DNA of 64,000 nucleotides from Dactylorhiza incarnata (taxonomy: Eukaryota; Streptophyta; Magnoliopsida; Asparagales; Orchidaceae). Positions 31,697 through 42,315 of this stretch are shown in pieces. The DNA is taken from the NCBI GenBank assembly GCA_033032865.1, contig JAWHQI010000185.1:2046001-2110000 (forward strand). Reading direction: 5' to 3'. The translations under genes were made by a program, and so were the position numbers. How positions within the stretch are numbered: position 1 is the stretch's first letter; each line of letters begins with the position of its first letter. The notes beneath the pieces are model-generated. The model did no database searches. It worked only from the letters and a program-made list of their open reading frames with translations, and was not told the origin of the DNA.

Positions 31697-32597
31697 TAGT
31701 TGTACATTTTTGTGTGCATTGAAGTGTGTGGAAGTGAAATTATTTGTGTTTTATTGTGCTCTTACTTTACATATTTCTTGTATTTTTGATTAAAACATTT
31801 GTTTACTCTACTCAAAAATACACTTATGTGCACATCATTATCTTCCATAACACTTCTTCTCATGAGTATTGGATCCTAATGCTAATTCTATACTACTCTT
31901 TAGTTATGAAATGCACTAGATAACCTAACATGCTTTCTACAATGTTTAGTATGTTTTGAAATTATGGATTAACATAACATTGTAGTACTATCTTTTTGGT
32001 AACATTATTTCAGCTTGGTTACTTTATTATTGGATTTAAAGATTTTACTTTAACAATGGTTTACAAAAACATCTTCTTTTTGAAATTTAACGCATATATC
32101 TTTTTTGAATCATCATGACTTACAAAAGATGTTTGCTTGTATTTTTCTAAGTCTTCCGCAACTTTACATTTACCTTGTATTTCTTTATGCTACAAACTCT
32201 GATTTATGAAAATATTATAATACTCAAACTCTGATCTATTTCAATGAAAAGTATTCTAAAACTCCTTATCATTTCCTTCTCTACAAGCTCGATCATGCCT
32301 TTATCTTATTATCAACTTTTAAGTGGTGTCTCCTTACCCGCTTTTGCTAATAACAAAAGGGGCAGAACTTAACATGATAAATATAATCCGCTATCAAAAT
32401 ATAAAACTAACATGCTTAATTAAGATGATAGCTTACATATTAGGGGAGCATTCACTTAGGGGGAGCATGTATTTAGGGGGAGCAATTCTAAATGCTAAAA
32501 TCGTTATCCTAAGTCATCACTTTCACACACACACAAGTAAGTTTCATCATGCTTATATATTAATGCTCTGATTTATCATTAATGGATTTGTTATTAT

Positions 32598-32611
32598 CAA
32601 AAGGGGGAGTT
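32598..32611 (+). promoter_or_regulatory. SIRE-like polypurine tract
   Basis: CAAAAGGGGGAGTT immediately before the 3' LTR start TGTTGGAAC. Confidence 0.92.
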
Positions 32612-33805
32612 TGTTGGAACATGGTCTTCCGCATCTCCTAGGTTTGAGAATAACAAATCCTATGTGTATTTGATCTTGTGTGTTTAAGTGTGCAGGATAA
32701 CAAAGTCCACATGACTCAAGGATTACATAGGAAGGTTGCCCCCAAAGTTGAGCCATTAAATCCAAAACTCCTACTAGCGCCAGCGGTAGTACTAGCACTA
32801 ACGCTAGCTGTCGTTCGACGAACTGTAAGCGGCGCTCGATGAAATGCTCATAACGGCGTTCGACGAAAATTCTCTCGACGAACTCTTAGCTGCGTTCGAA
32901 GAAATTTCGATCGACGAAATGTTTGCTTAAGCACAAATTCCGGGAGTACTTATAGAAGGAGATAGCGCCTAGCGGTATCCGATAGCACAGGCAATGGCGA
33001 GGATCACAGTAGGCAAGAGAGAATTGTTTCCTCGGATTGAAGATTCTACCGCGCAGAATATGTCCTAAAATGGGATAGCGTCGGCGGTACCACTAGCGCA
33101 AGCGCTAGCGCTGAGGCTATAAAAAGGACCCCTCTTCTCTCATTTCATAGAGACATTAGAGAGAGATAGAGTGCTAGAATTCTAGAGGCTACCTTGGCCA
33201 AAAGTTGATGTCCTACCAAAGTTCTACAAACTTCTGAAGGAGAATCTCATCACGCCGGATCCAAACGAAGTCCGCTTCTACAATGCTTATTCTACAGCGG
33301 ATCTTCATCTCCAACTTCAGAAGTTCATCAAGAGGGAGTTTTAATTATTTTCATTTCTTATATCTTGTAAACGGTTAGTGAAATCGCCACGTGTTGGCGA
33401 CTAGGTCTGGGTAGGACTAAGGTTGGAAACTCGCCTCGTGTTGGCGACTAGATCTAGGCTAGGTCTAGGGGGTGCTCGAGGCCATATTCGGGGAAGGGTT
33501 GGGTAGAGAGGCTTGAGGCCAAATCCGGGGAGGATAAGCTAGGGCCACCGGTTCGTGGGGATGCGAGTCAGGATAGAAAACAAAAAGAGTTTACTATTCA
33601 TCGCCACCGATTTCTAGCGTTATAGAAGTCAACTTTTGTAAAACCTTATTTGATATTAATAAAGCATGTCTCTACTTTATTTCAATTGTTTTACTTGACT
33701 TTTTATTGTCTTAATCTTTCAGTATTACAAAGTTTTTCAAAATATAACTTAAGTTTTTTGAAAACCCTTATTCACCCCCCTCTACGGGCGCCTACCGATC
33801 CAACA
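32612..33805 (+). repeat. SIRE-like 3' LTR
   Basis: 1194 bp, partner of 24249-25446 with scattered substitutions. Followed by target duplication ATCTT. Confidence 0.96.
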
Positions 33806-33954
33806 ATCTTAAAATGCCAATTTCCAGCCTTCTTAGCATCGATCAACATCCTGTCCTGCCGATTGGCTTGCTGTCCCGTCGACCAGCTAACAATCCTGTC
33901 AATTTCCTTGGTCATGCCCATGTACTTCTCGATTAACTTCACCTCCCATCTCTC

Positions 33955-34030
33955 GACCTCCCATCCCGTCGATCGACCTTCCATCCCGTCGATCGGCTCC
34001 ACGACCCGTCGATCGGCTACCTGTCCCGTC
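33955..34030 (+). repeat. Short tandem cluster CCCGTCGATCG in Athila-like LTR
   Basis: Four spaced copies of CCCGTCGATCG or CCCGTC with 10-13 bp of spacer (TTCCAT, GCTCCACGA, GCTACCTGT). Two related copies lie just upstream near 33875. Confidence 0.85.
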
Positions 34031-34244
34031 AATTTTTGAAAAAACACGCCTGTGATAAAGGTCGTGACCCATCAAATCCTTCGAGAAGCAAGCAAACACG
34101 CCAGCCGTCACGCCCCAGTTGAATCTGACGTTTTCCTCCCAAAGTCACGCCCATGACACCTCAAGTCACGCCTGTGTGCAGCCATTTTCCTGGAAAATGC
34201 TTTCAGAGTGCGGCTGCGCCTATCATCCCAGCAGGCACAGAAGT

Positions 34245-34278
34245 CACGCCCTCGGTCACGCTCGTGACCGAGGGCGTG
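34245..34278. repeat. Perfect palindrome in Athila-like LTR promoter
   Basis: Arms CACGCCCTCGGTCAC (34245-34259) and GTGACCGAGGGCGTG (34264-34278), 15 bp each, loop GCTC. It ends 17 bp before the TATA box. A second imperfect copy is at 24208-24241. Confidence 0.9.
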
Positions 34279-34294
34279 TAATTTTAAAATTTTA

Positions 34295-34305
34295 CCTATA
34301 AATAG
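34295..34305 (+). promoter_or_regulatory. Athila-like LTR TATA box
   Basis: CCTATAAATAG, followed by AGGGGCTCGG and a plausible start region around 34330. Confidence 0.75.
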
Positions 34306-34505
34306 AGGGGCTCGGCTGAAGCATTTCCATCCAGATTTTTAGAATGTTTTAGCCTTTTTTCAATTGATTTAAGTGAATGTGAGTTATTTTATGCATTTAA
34401 GTATTAGTTCTTTTGTAATTTTCACTATTCTAGTCTAGTTGTAATGTTTATTTTGAAAATAAAATAGTTTCTTTTTCTCATTTGGATATTCTTTTCATTA
34501 TGTCA

Positions 34506-34655
34506 AGAGTGTGTGAGTGTATGAGATTAATTTTTACGCTTTCTTTCATTTTTGTAGAGTGTGTGAGTGTATGAGATTAATTTTTATGCTTTCCTTCATT
34601 TAAGTAGAGTGAGTGTGTGTATGAGATAGTATTTTCATTTTTGTAACTTAGCTTT
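34506..34655 (+). repeat. 50-bp tandem repeat, three copies, in Athila-like LTR
   Basis: Copies begin AGAGTGTGTGAGTGTATGAG at 34506 and 34556, with a more divergent one at 34606. Confidence 0.9.
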
Positions 34656-35000
34656 ATTTCAAGTTCCTATTACCACCCCTATTCCGGATGAGAGGCTAAG
34701 TACTTCTTAGCGCTTAATTAAGATGGTTGGGACGGATGCTATTTCTGCATTTTATAAGTCTTTTAATTTGCATTGTTAAACACACATATATCCGTTTAAA
34801 ATATTAACATGTATTTTCTTATATTCTCTAAATAGTATAAATCAAATCAAAGCTTATTCTGATAAAATAGTAGTTCATTCCTTATAATACACGATAAGGT
34901 ATACTTGTCTTTATCGATGATTAGTTTGGAATAATTAAACAAAAGCATTTCAAACCCAAAACTTGCAAAACTCTCCTTTTCTTTTTAAAAATCAATAAAA

Positions 35001-35020
35001 TTCGGCGTCGTAGCCTGGGC
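35001..35020 (+). promoter_or_regulatory. Degenerate Asp-tRNA-like primer site after the Athila LTR
   Basis: CGGCGTCGTAGCCTGGG lies within TTCGGCGTCGTAGCCTGGGC and agrees with the common TGGCGCCGTTGCCGGGG Athila primer site at 13 of 17 positions by eye. It directly follows the inferred LTR end. Confidence 0.45.
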
Positions 35021-35275
35021 GTAATCGTTGATATTTCAAAAGAAGGAAGGATTGTTACTTCTATCTTTCAATAGGATGATGGTTAGTTCCTTGAAGTAGG
35101 AGTACTTGCGAAACTCCTCAAAAACGCCCGCCTAATTCTAATCCATCACATAAAGGTTTTGCAAAAACCCAAGTCCAATTCTATTCATCATATATGCACA
35201 ACAAGAGGTTACAACCATATCACCATAATGCTTGCAAACAAAAGGAAAGAAAGAAATAACAAGTACAAGCTTTCA
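35021..35275. other. Junction between Athila LTR side and Tat-like element
   Basis: No coding sequence. It probably holds the border between the Athila-like sequence and the 3' untranslated end of the minus-strand Tat-like element. No LTR of the latter is recognisable. Confidence 0.4.
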
Positions 35276-38200
35276 AGAAAAGAAATGCTTGAGATCGTGA
35301 CCACTCCAAGTATGTGATAGTTCTTCCCCTTCATAAGTTTGGAGACAATATGCACCATTTTTGAGCACTTCTTTGATAACAAATGGCCCTGCCCAATTTG
35401 GATTGAGCTTTCCAACTGAACTAGATCTTGCTGCTGCGTCAACCTTCTTGAGGACAAGATCATCGACAATGAACTCTTTAACTCTAACATTATTGTCAAA
35501 ATATTTGGCCATTCTACTCTTTACCTCCTCTTGCCTGATTGTTGTTGTATCTCTCAGCTCTTTAATGAGGTCGATATTGCATTTTAGCTCTTCATCATTT
35601 CCTTCCATCCAGCTATCCTAATTCTGCTAATTTAGTAATACCCTCGGACTTCTTACTTCAAACTCAACTAGAATAAGAGCTTCGGAGCCATGAGATAGTT
35701 TGAAAGGAGTCTCTCCGGTAGCTGAGGTTGGGGTCATCCTCAAAGCCCATTAAATCGAAGGTAATTATTCCGCCCAATTTCCTCTGAGGTTCTCCACTTT
35801 TTTCTTTAAGAGATTGATTTTCAGTTTATTGTCAGCTTCTACATGGCCGGTACTCTTAGGATGATGCGTAGAAGCAAACCGCAACTCAATGCTGATATGG
35901 TCATAGAAGTTTATAAGCCTAGAATTGTTGAATTGAGGACCGTTATCTGTGATATTTTCCATAGGAATTCCATGTCTGCATACTATCCCCAGATAAAATT
36001 CCTTACGACCTGGGTAGTGGTTTTTGCCAATGTATTTTCCTCAATCCACTTGCTGAAGTAATCGATCATTACCGGAATAAACCTATGCTGTCCACTAGAC
36101 AAAGGAAAAGGATGAATTAGATCCATCTCCCAAACCGCAATTGGCCATAGAGTTGCTGTTGACTTGAGCTGTTGAGCCGGTTGATGCTGAAGAGGAGCAA
36201 ATTTCTGGCATTGAACACATTTCTTGGCGAACTTCTCTGCATCCTTCCTCATTTAATGCCAGAAGTAACCTTGCCTTAGAATTCTTTTTTGTAAAGTTCT
36301 AGCTCCCGAGTGACTGCTGCACTCTCCTGAATGAACCTCTCAAAGAACAATTGGAATTTCTTCCTCAGAGACACACCTTGCCAAGGTTGAGAGAAAAGTC
36401 TTCATGTAAAGCACCCCTGAAAAAAGATAGTAATAAGCTGCTTTCAGTTTAAACCTTTTCTTATCTTTCACCGTCAAATGAAACTCTCTAGTTGAGAGGT
36501 AGAGGATGAAGGGATCCATCCAAGATGGATGTTGATCTATCTACATAATATGTCCTTCTTCAATAGCCGTGTGGAACAATTCCGAAGTGGTTCCTCCTGA
36601 AAGGAGACCAAACATGGCCAACTCATCAGCTTCTGCATTCTCTTCTCTTGGAATATGTTGGATAGTGAAGCTCATAAATTTTCCTATCTCATTCTTTACC
36701 AGAGCTTGGTATTGCTTCAAAATGTGATATCTCATCTAGAAGGTTCCATTCACTTGAGATGCGATTACTAGAGAATCGGTTTTAACCTGGACATCTTCAA
36801 TACCTAGCTCTCTTGAAAATCTAAGACCAGCGAGTAAAGCTTCATACTCCGCTTGATTTTTTATTGTTGGAAAGTAGAACTTTAGAGCTTGATCTAATCT
36901 GACCTATTTGGGTTGATTAAAATAACTCCAGCTCTAGATGAATTTCTCACTGAAGCTCCATCGACAAAAATTATCCAAGCAAGAGGTGTTCCAACCACTT
37001 TTTCCAGGCTAGCCTCCTTTTCATCAATCATGAAATCTGCTAGCACCTGGGCCTTGATTGCTACTCTGGGAATATAAGATATATCAAACTCGCTGAGCTC
37101 TGTTGCCCACTTAGACAATCTACCTGAGTGTTCTGGATTCTCCAGCACACTCTTTAACGGGAGATTGATGACAACCTTAATCAAATGAGCTTGAAAATAA
37201 GGTCTTAGCCTTCGTGGGAAGGTCACGAGCATTAAGGCCAGCTTCTCAAGGATTGGATACCGGGTTTCTGCAACCTTCAAGATTTTACTCACATAATAGA
37301 CTGGGAATTGCCTCTTCTTTTCTTCCCTAACTAACACGGAGCTGATGGCATCAGAGTCAAGTTCAAAATATAAGAAAATATCTTCACCTTCTTTCGGGCT
37401 TTGGAGTAAAGGAGTTGATATTATCTATTTCTTGAGTTGGTTGAAAGTATCATCACACTCCTTTGTCCATTCAAACTTAGCTACTCCACAGAGAGTCTTG
37501 AAGAAAGGAGCGCTCTTATCCCTTGAGCGAGAGATAAAACAACTCAGGCATGCCATCCTCCCACCTAGCTGCTGAACTTCCTTGGATGATTTGGGAGATG
37601 ACATGTCTAGGATAGCCTTCACCTTATCATGATTCGGTTCCAACCTCTCTGGGGTGAGGAGATGGCCGAGAAACTTCCCTTTGCTAGCTCTGAAGACACA
37701 TTTCAACGGGTTCAACCTCATATTGAAGGTCCGGAGGGTTGCAAATGTTTCATTTAGATCGCCAAGGCGAGCTTAGAAGGTTTTGCATTTTATTTGAAGG
37801 TCATCGACCTAGACCTCTAAATTTCATCCCTTTTGAGTTCTAAAAATGATGTCCATCATTTTTAGATAGGTAGCACCAACATTATTTAGCCTGAAAGGCA
37901 TTACGAGGTAGCAGAAGCAACTGTCATTCGTGATGAATGAGGCGTAAGGGATATCGGGCTTATGCATTCTAATTTGGTGATAGCTAGAGAATGCATCTAA
38001 GAAACTCATGCAAGAATACCCAATCGCGGAATCAACTAAAGAGTCTATTCGAGACAAGGGGTAACAATCCTTAGGGAATGCTTTATTAAGTTTAGTAAAG
38101 TCCACACACATACGCCATTTCCCACCGACCTTTTTGACCATTACAACATTCGACACCAAATATGGGTATTGAATCTCTTGAATGAACTTGGCCTTGAGGA

Positions 38201-39205
38201 GCTTTTCCACCTCCTCCTAGATGGGCTTAGCTAATGTCACCGCCACCTCCCTCTTCTTTTGCTTGATAGAAGTAAAATTAGGATATATGTTGAGGTGGTG
38301 GCAAGCGACATCTGGATCAACTCCTTGCATGTCATCTGCTGACCAGGCGAATACATCCAGGTTCTTCAGAAGGAAGGACATGAGCTGACTCTAATCATCT
38401 TTATGTGGCTCAGCATTGATTGATAGCTCTTGCTCTCATCTCATTTGCTGATTGGCATGGCTTGAGTTGCTTGGGAAGGTTCCAAGCAATCTTCATCTCT
38501 AGCTTCTTCTTCAGCGACCTCTTCTGCGACTTCAGCTGGATTGGGGACTTGAGGAGCTGAAGAGGTCTCAGCTACCTGAGGAGGAAAGGATTCATTCAAA
38601 TTGACCGACTTGTCGTAGCATTCCCAAGCTTTCTTTGGATCGCTCCTGATCTGATACTGCTTGCCATTCAAGGCAAACTTTACTACCAGGTGTTAGGTAG
38701 AAACCACCGCGTGATATTCATTTTGAATCAGTCTTCCGAAGATTGCATTGTAGCTACTCGGAGCTTGAACAACTATGAATTTGACAAGCTTGATTATTCC
38801 TACAAGGGTCACCGAGAGGGTGACATTCTGTTCTACCTCCTTCTTCTCCCCATAGAAGCCATAGAGGGGCCCTTCAGTGGAAAGGAGAGTCTTTCCAATC
38901 TTTAGGGCTTCGAAGGCCGGCTTGAAGAGAAGGTTGACGTAGCTTACAGTGTCAATTAAGTTATTCTCCACTGTATAAATTTTAATTACCGCTTTAATAA
39001 CGACTGCATCGTTGAAGGGGTTGGAAGTTGGAAGAAGATCCTCTTTCCCGAAGGTAACTGTCCCTCGGACCGGAGAAGAAGATGAGGTTGCAGCGACCTC
39101 TGATCTGTAGACTCTTGTGAGACTAGCTTTCCTTGAGGACTCTAAGCCTGCACCCCCGTGGATGCAAAAGAGATGGCACAGAGCTCCCTCATCGTTTGCA
39201 TCCAT
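35276..39205 (-). pseudogene. Tat-like gypsy pol, heavily broken
   Basis: Minus-strand order: protease-like domain (39205-38693; FNDAVVIKAVIKIYTVENN, then LIDTVSYVNLLF where DTG or DGG is expected, and APSSYNAIFGR). RT (38210-37425; KWRMCVDFTKLNKAFPKDCY, MSFLDAFSSYHQI). The YVDD box has become stop-VDD near 37800. Next comes RNase H (37337 down; YVSKILKVAETRYPILEK). The archaeal-type RNase H follows (WIIFVDGASVRNSSRAGVIL, then LVIASQVNGTF and IPREENAEADELA). Integrase has an HHCC finger (HSGECSSH to CVQCQKFA, around 36320-36210) and DDE residues in WEMDLIHP, ITDNGPQF and GHVEADNK. The C-terminal part (35608-35276) includes LNPNWAGPFVIKEV. More than ten stops and shifts interrupt it, so it is older than copia C or the SIRE-like element. 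Confidence 0.9.
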
Positions 39206-39309
39206 GCACTCGCTGGGATAACCAATACTGCCAAGGGAGCCAATGTCATCAACTTCTTCACATTACCAGTGGACTTCTTCTACCTCCTTGCACTTGCAGG
39301 TTGAAGATT

Positions 39310-40451
39310 TGGAAGGATCACCCTTCCGCACAAGCTCCTGCAGCTTTCTCTCTTTAACAAGCTTCTCTACCAACATTCAGAGAGCTCTGCAGTTCTCGGT
39401 TAAATGACCTCTCTCTCTATGATGCTCGCAGTAGAGAGAGAGAGATTTTTGGACTTCGGCTTGGACTGCATGGGAGCAAGCCTATTATAAAAAGGATGCT
39501 TCTGGAGGGCCTGAACTACCTCGCTCATTGAAACATTGAGCTCGGTTAATGAATTTTGACAGTCATTAAAGGATGGTTAAGAGGAGGGAAGGAGAGGTGG
39601 CTGAACAAAATGAATTTGAGGGACAGGTGTTGGCTGCGGTGCTAGAATGACTGGAGCTGGTAGCAGAGGCACTTGGGGATGAAACTACTTGTGTCCTTGG
39701 TATGGACGGTAATGGTGGAACTTCCTTCCTGTCTGGGTCGGAGGTTGGAACTCTTGCCGCGGAGGCCTCGCTGATGGAGGGGCTGGAGGGAAACCTGCGG
39801 AGACTTTCTGGATGGCTTTGCATATTAGATTGGAAACATAGTTGAGGTTGCTGATCTCCCCTTCTATCAACCTATTCATGATGTTGATTAGCTCTTGATA
39901 AGAGCTTATCTCCTTGGTGGTGACCTCAAACATGAGAGGTCCTTCCCGTAGGCCATTCATCAGGGATACCATATACAGTGAGGGATCTACATCCCTAATC
40001 ACAAGTATTTATCTCTAAAAATGATCAACAAAGTGAGCTAGAGTTTCGCTTTCACCTTGCTTGATCTTGAAGAGTGCTGCAGGACCACTATTCCTATTCT
40101 TTGGGGTGGAAAACCTCAAATGAAGTTCTTGCCTCAGGACGGTGAAGCAAGAGATGGACTGGGGAGGTAGTTTATAAAACCACTCTCTTGCCCACCCATC
40201 TAAAGAGGTGATTAACAACTTACACCTCATCACATCTGAGAGAGTCCTCAGAGCGACTGCAGACTCAAAATCCTGAAGTTGAGAGCTAGGATCGCTCTCT
40301 CTGGTGAACATTGGCAATCTTGGCTCTCTAAATCCATGGGGAGTTGGCTCCCAACAAATTCTATCAGAAAAAGGGGAACGCTCCTCCACTTTAAAATCAC
40401 CGGAAGGAGCGGGAGGGGCAACATCAGGAGCTTGAGGATTGGCATAATCCT
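39310..40451 (-). pseudogene. Tat-like gypsy gag, truncated and broken
   Basis: Contains the retrotransposon gag block (PRLPMFTRESDPSSQLQDFE, RCKLLITSLDGWAREWFYKL, GESETLAHFVDHF) from about 40345 to 40015. It then shifts frame into SLYMVSLMNGLREGPLMFEV (to 39685). A Pro-rich linker follows, and a YCEHHRERGHLTENCRAL zinc-knuckle-like segment near 39430-39370. The upstream part is removed by the copia B LTR insertion at 40451. Confidence 0.85.
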
Positions 40452-40730
40452 TGAAAGTGCACAGTGTGTCCTCTGAGTATTCTCTAGAGGGGGTGAATAG
40501 ATGGTTTAAAACTTTTATCCTAATATGCACACACAATAAAAACTACTAAGTACTATGCAATCATCAACACCAATATAGAATAAAGTAATCACAGAAAAAT
40601 AGAAAATAGTAAACTGGGACAACATAGAAAAGCAACACAGAAGAAACGGAATTTTGTTGTGGTCCCCAAAATGTGGGTACTCCACTCTTCTACCACCTTC
40701 ATAGGATTGCAATATAAGTTCCTTAGTAGT

Positions 40731-40905
40731 TTGATAAGGAGACTCTTAGAACCAACACAGAGTCTTTTGAAAAGGAGAATCTTAGAACCACTCACTGAGT
40801 CTTTTGATAAGGAGACTCTTAGAACCACTCACTGAGACTTTTGATAAGGAGACTCTTAGAACCACCGAATCTTTTGCTAAGGAGACACTTAGAACCAACT
40901 TAATC
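40731..40905. repeat. 37-bp minisatellite in copia B LTR, about five copies
   Basis: Units begin TTGATAAGGAGACTCTTAGA at 40731 (variant), 40767, 40804, 40841 and 40874, with CACTCACTGAG between some copies. Confidence 0.88.
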
Positions 40906-41515
40906 CTTTGGAGAGTGATTCTTAGGACTCTCTTACAATTACAGAATTAGAACAGAGAAGTAAGAAAAAAATGGAGACTGGGATTCTGTAGTATGAATCC
41001 TATAGCAGCTATCACACTAGATGCTATGTTTTGGTGTTCTTCAGGATCTATACATGATGACCCCTTGCTAGTGATAGAAAAGAATGCACGGGTTAAATGT
41101 TTGAGATCCTGTTAATCTCTGTACACTTGTTGGCTTGCTGCTGTGAGATGTAGAAGAAGAAGCAGAAGCCTTGTATTTCTGTACAGAGAAGTTCTTGTTT
41201 TCTTGTCTGAGAGAACTTGATGAAGAAGATGAAGATAGAAAGGAATTACTAAATTGTTATCTCTGTGTCTCCTCCTCAGCATACTTATTCTCTGACCATT
41301 AGTGTTTGAATTGGACAATAAATATTTCCTTCTATTTCTGTTCTCAACCCGTTAAGTCTAATTTGAATAACTTAAAAGAATGTCTTTGCTGTTTCTCTGG
41401 AATACTTCATTCCATTCTTGGCAATAAATGAGTCGTAAGAGAATAGATTTCAGCTTTGTAGATCTTCTAGAAAAGCATCAGAAAGGACAGTAGAAACATA
41501 CTATTAATGTCTGTA

Positions 41516-41880
41516 TTCGACACTGCGTCAAATTCATTATTCTTCATATCGATGCACCTCTGAGTTCTTATAGAAGCAGCTTTGAAATCCTTCTCATCTT
41601 TGTGTGAACTAAGATGTCGATGTTACGTCGAGTTCTTATCGACGTATCCATCAAGTTGAAGACTTGGACTTGAACTTCATCTTCTGCGTCAAATTGAAAT
41701 CGAAGTTGCGTTGGCTTCTAAGATGACATTGACAGGCTCTTCGTTCTATGTTGAGTTCATTTCGATGTTGCGTCCACTTCACTTGATACTTCGACAAGCA
41801 GTCTGAGTTACTTCGACTTTCAGTCAGAGTTGCATCGACTTCTAGTCGAAGTTGCGTCGACTTCTATTCGAAGCAATTTT
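41516..41880. promoter_or_regulatory. Copia B LTR motif cluster
   Basis: Repeated TCGATGTTGCGTC, TCGACTTCTAGTCGAAG and GAAGTTGCGTCGACTTC words, both strands. The same family of words recurs at 44196-44500 upstream of the envelope-position ORF. Confidence 0.75.
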
Positions 41881-42058
41881 TAACTCAACTAAATTTGGGC
41901 TCACTTTACCTGGTCTTGACACTCTAATATGAGTGTGATATCCTAGGACATTTAATGATCAAATTACCCTTTCTAGACATTATGGGTAAAACATCCTAAC
42001 TGATGAAATCACATTTATATAATTTGTTTAGACAAATCACAAGGTGTTTTTCCCAACA

Positions 42059-42073
42059 ATCTCCCCCTATTTA
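42059..42073 (-). promoter_or_regulatory. Copia B polypurine tract
   Basis: On the minus strand AAATAGGGGGAGATT directly precedes the LTR start TGTTGGG. Confidence 0.9.
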
Positions 42074-42315
42074 TCTTAACAAATTTTACAAAATATAGTA
42101 AGTGAAGTCAATCATGTAGTGAATAAAAACAAAGTACATACAAATGTATGATACACATAAAATATCATCATGACACATAAGCATAGATCAACATGATAGG
42201 CTTCCAATTGATCAAATTTTCCTCCATAAATATATAACGCCAAAGATGTTTACTGAGAAGTTATTATAGAGATTGTTCGCCTGTATTGTTCTACTCCTTT
42301 GGAGGAGTTTTTCTC

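Larger units (their letters stand above)
30489..32597 (+). other. SIRE-like 3' untranslated region
   Basis: 2.1 kb, AT-rich, no ORF in the envelope position. It holds an LTR-type GCGCTAGC cluster (30636-30666), three copies of a CAAATACAAAAATA unit (about 30776, 30848 and 30957), two related hairpins (31461-31521 and 31636-31696) and repeated purine tracts TTAGGGGGAGCA near 32440-32485 just before the polypurine tract. Confidence 0.75.
24249..33805 (+). mobile_element. SIRE-like copia element, structurally complete
   Basis: 5' LTR 24249-25446, primer site 25449-25460, gag 25495-27234, pol about 27290-30488, a 2.1-kb untranslated 3' region, polypurine tract 32598-32611 and 3' LTR 32612-33805. 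The target duplication ATCTT is present on both sides (24244-24248 and 33806-33810). Domain order is copia, and the gag length and opening fit the SIRE/Maximus lineage. It is inserted in the LTR of the Athila-like element. There is no ORF in the envelope position. A third LTR of the same family lies at 1-5887. Confidence 0.96.
19438..34999 (+). mobile_element. Athila-like gypsy element, 5'-truncated, interrupted by SIRE-like copia
   Basis: Pol (19438-22227), a long 3' region (22228-24043) and an LTR in two pieces (24044-24248 and 33806 to about 34999) on the plus strand. The 5' side is cut at 19437 by element E. Integrase lies downstream of RT and RNase H, so this is gypsy order. The polyprotein wording and the AAACAAAGCGCT...GGGAGGC sequence just after pol match the Athila lineage as I know it. 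The LTR is followed at about 35001 by an Asp-tRNA-like primer site, which is unexpected for a 3' LTR. Confidence 0.85.
33806..34999 (+). repeat. Athila-like LTR, second piece
   Basis: Continues the LTR interrupted at 24248, giving about 1.4 kb in total. It contains a CCCGTCGATCGG tandem cluster (33955-34030), TCACGCCC repeats (34040-34280), a perfect palindrome (34245-34278), a TATA box and a 50-bp tandem repeat. The end near 34999 is placed before a primer-site-like sequence and could be a few bases off. Confidence 0.7.
35276..40451 (-). mobile_element. Tat-like gypsy element, minus strand, both ends missing
   Basis: On the minus strand it reads gag (40451-39310), protease (39205-38440), RT and two RNase H domains (38210-36540) and integrase (36400-35276). 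The second, archaeal-type RNase H after the ordinary one is the mark of the Tat/Ogre group. Its gag is cut at 40451 by the copia B LTR. No LTRs are visible. Confidence 0.9.
40452..42058 (-). repeat. Copia B 3' LTR
   Basis: About 1607 bp. On the minus strand it begins TGTTGGGAAAAACACCTTG after the purine tract. The far end is placed at TGCACTTTCA (40452), and no partner confirms it. It is rich in TCGACGCAACTTCGA-type words (41516-41880) and carries a 37-bp minisatellite. Confidence 0.75.

Noticed and set aside
33772..34111. Open frames in the Athila LTR with repeated IDGMEGRSTGW-like words
   Set aside because: Generated by the CCCGTCGATCGG tandem cluster.
40731..40905. CRISPR-like array from regularly spaced repeats
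   Set aside because: Contiguous minisatellite copies without unique spacers, inside a plant LTR.
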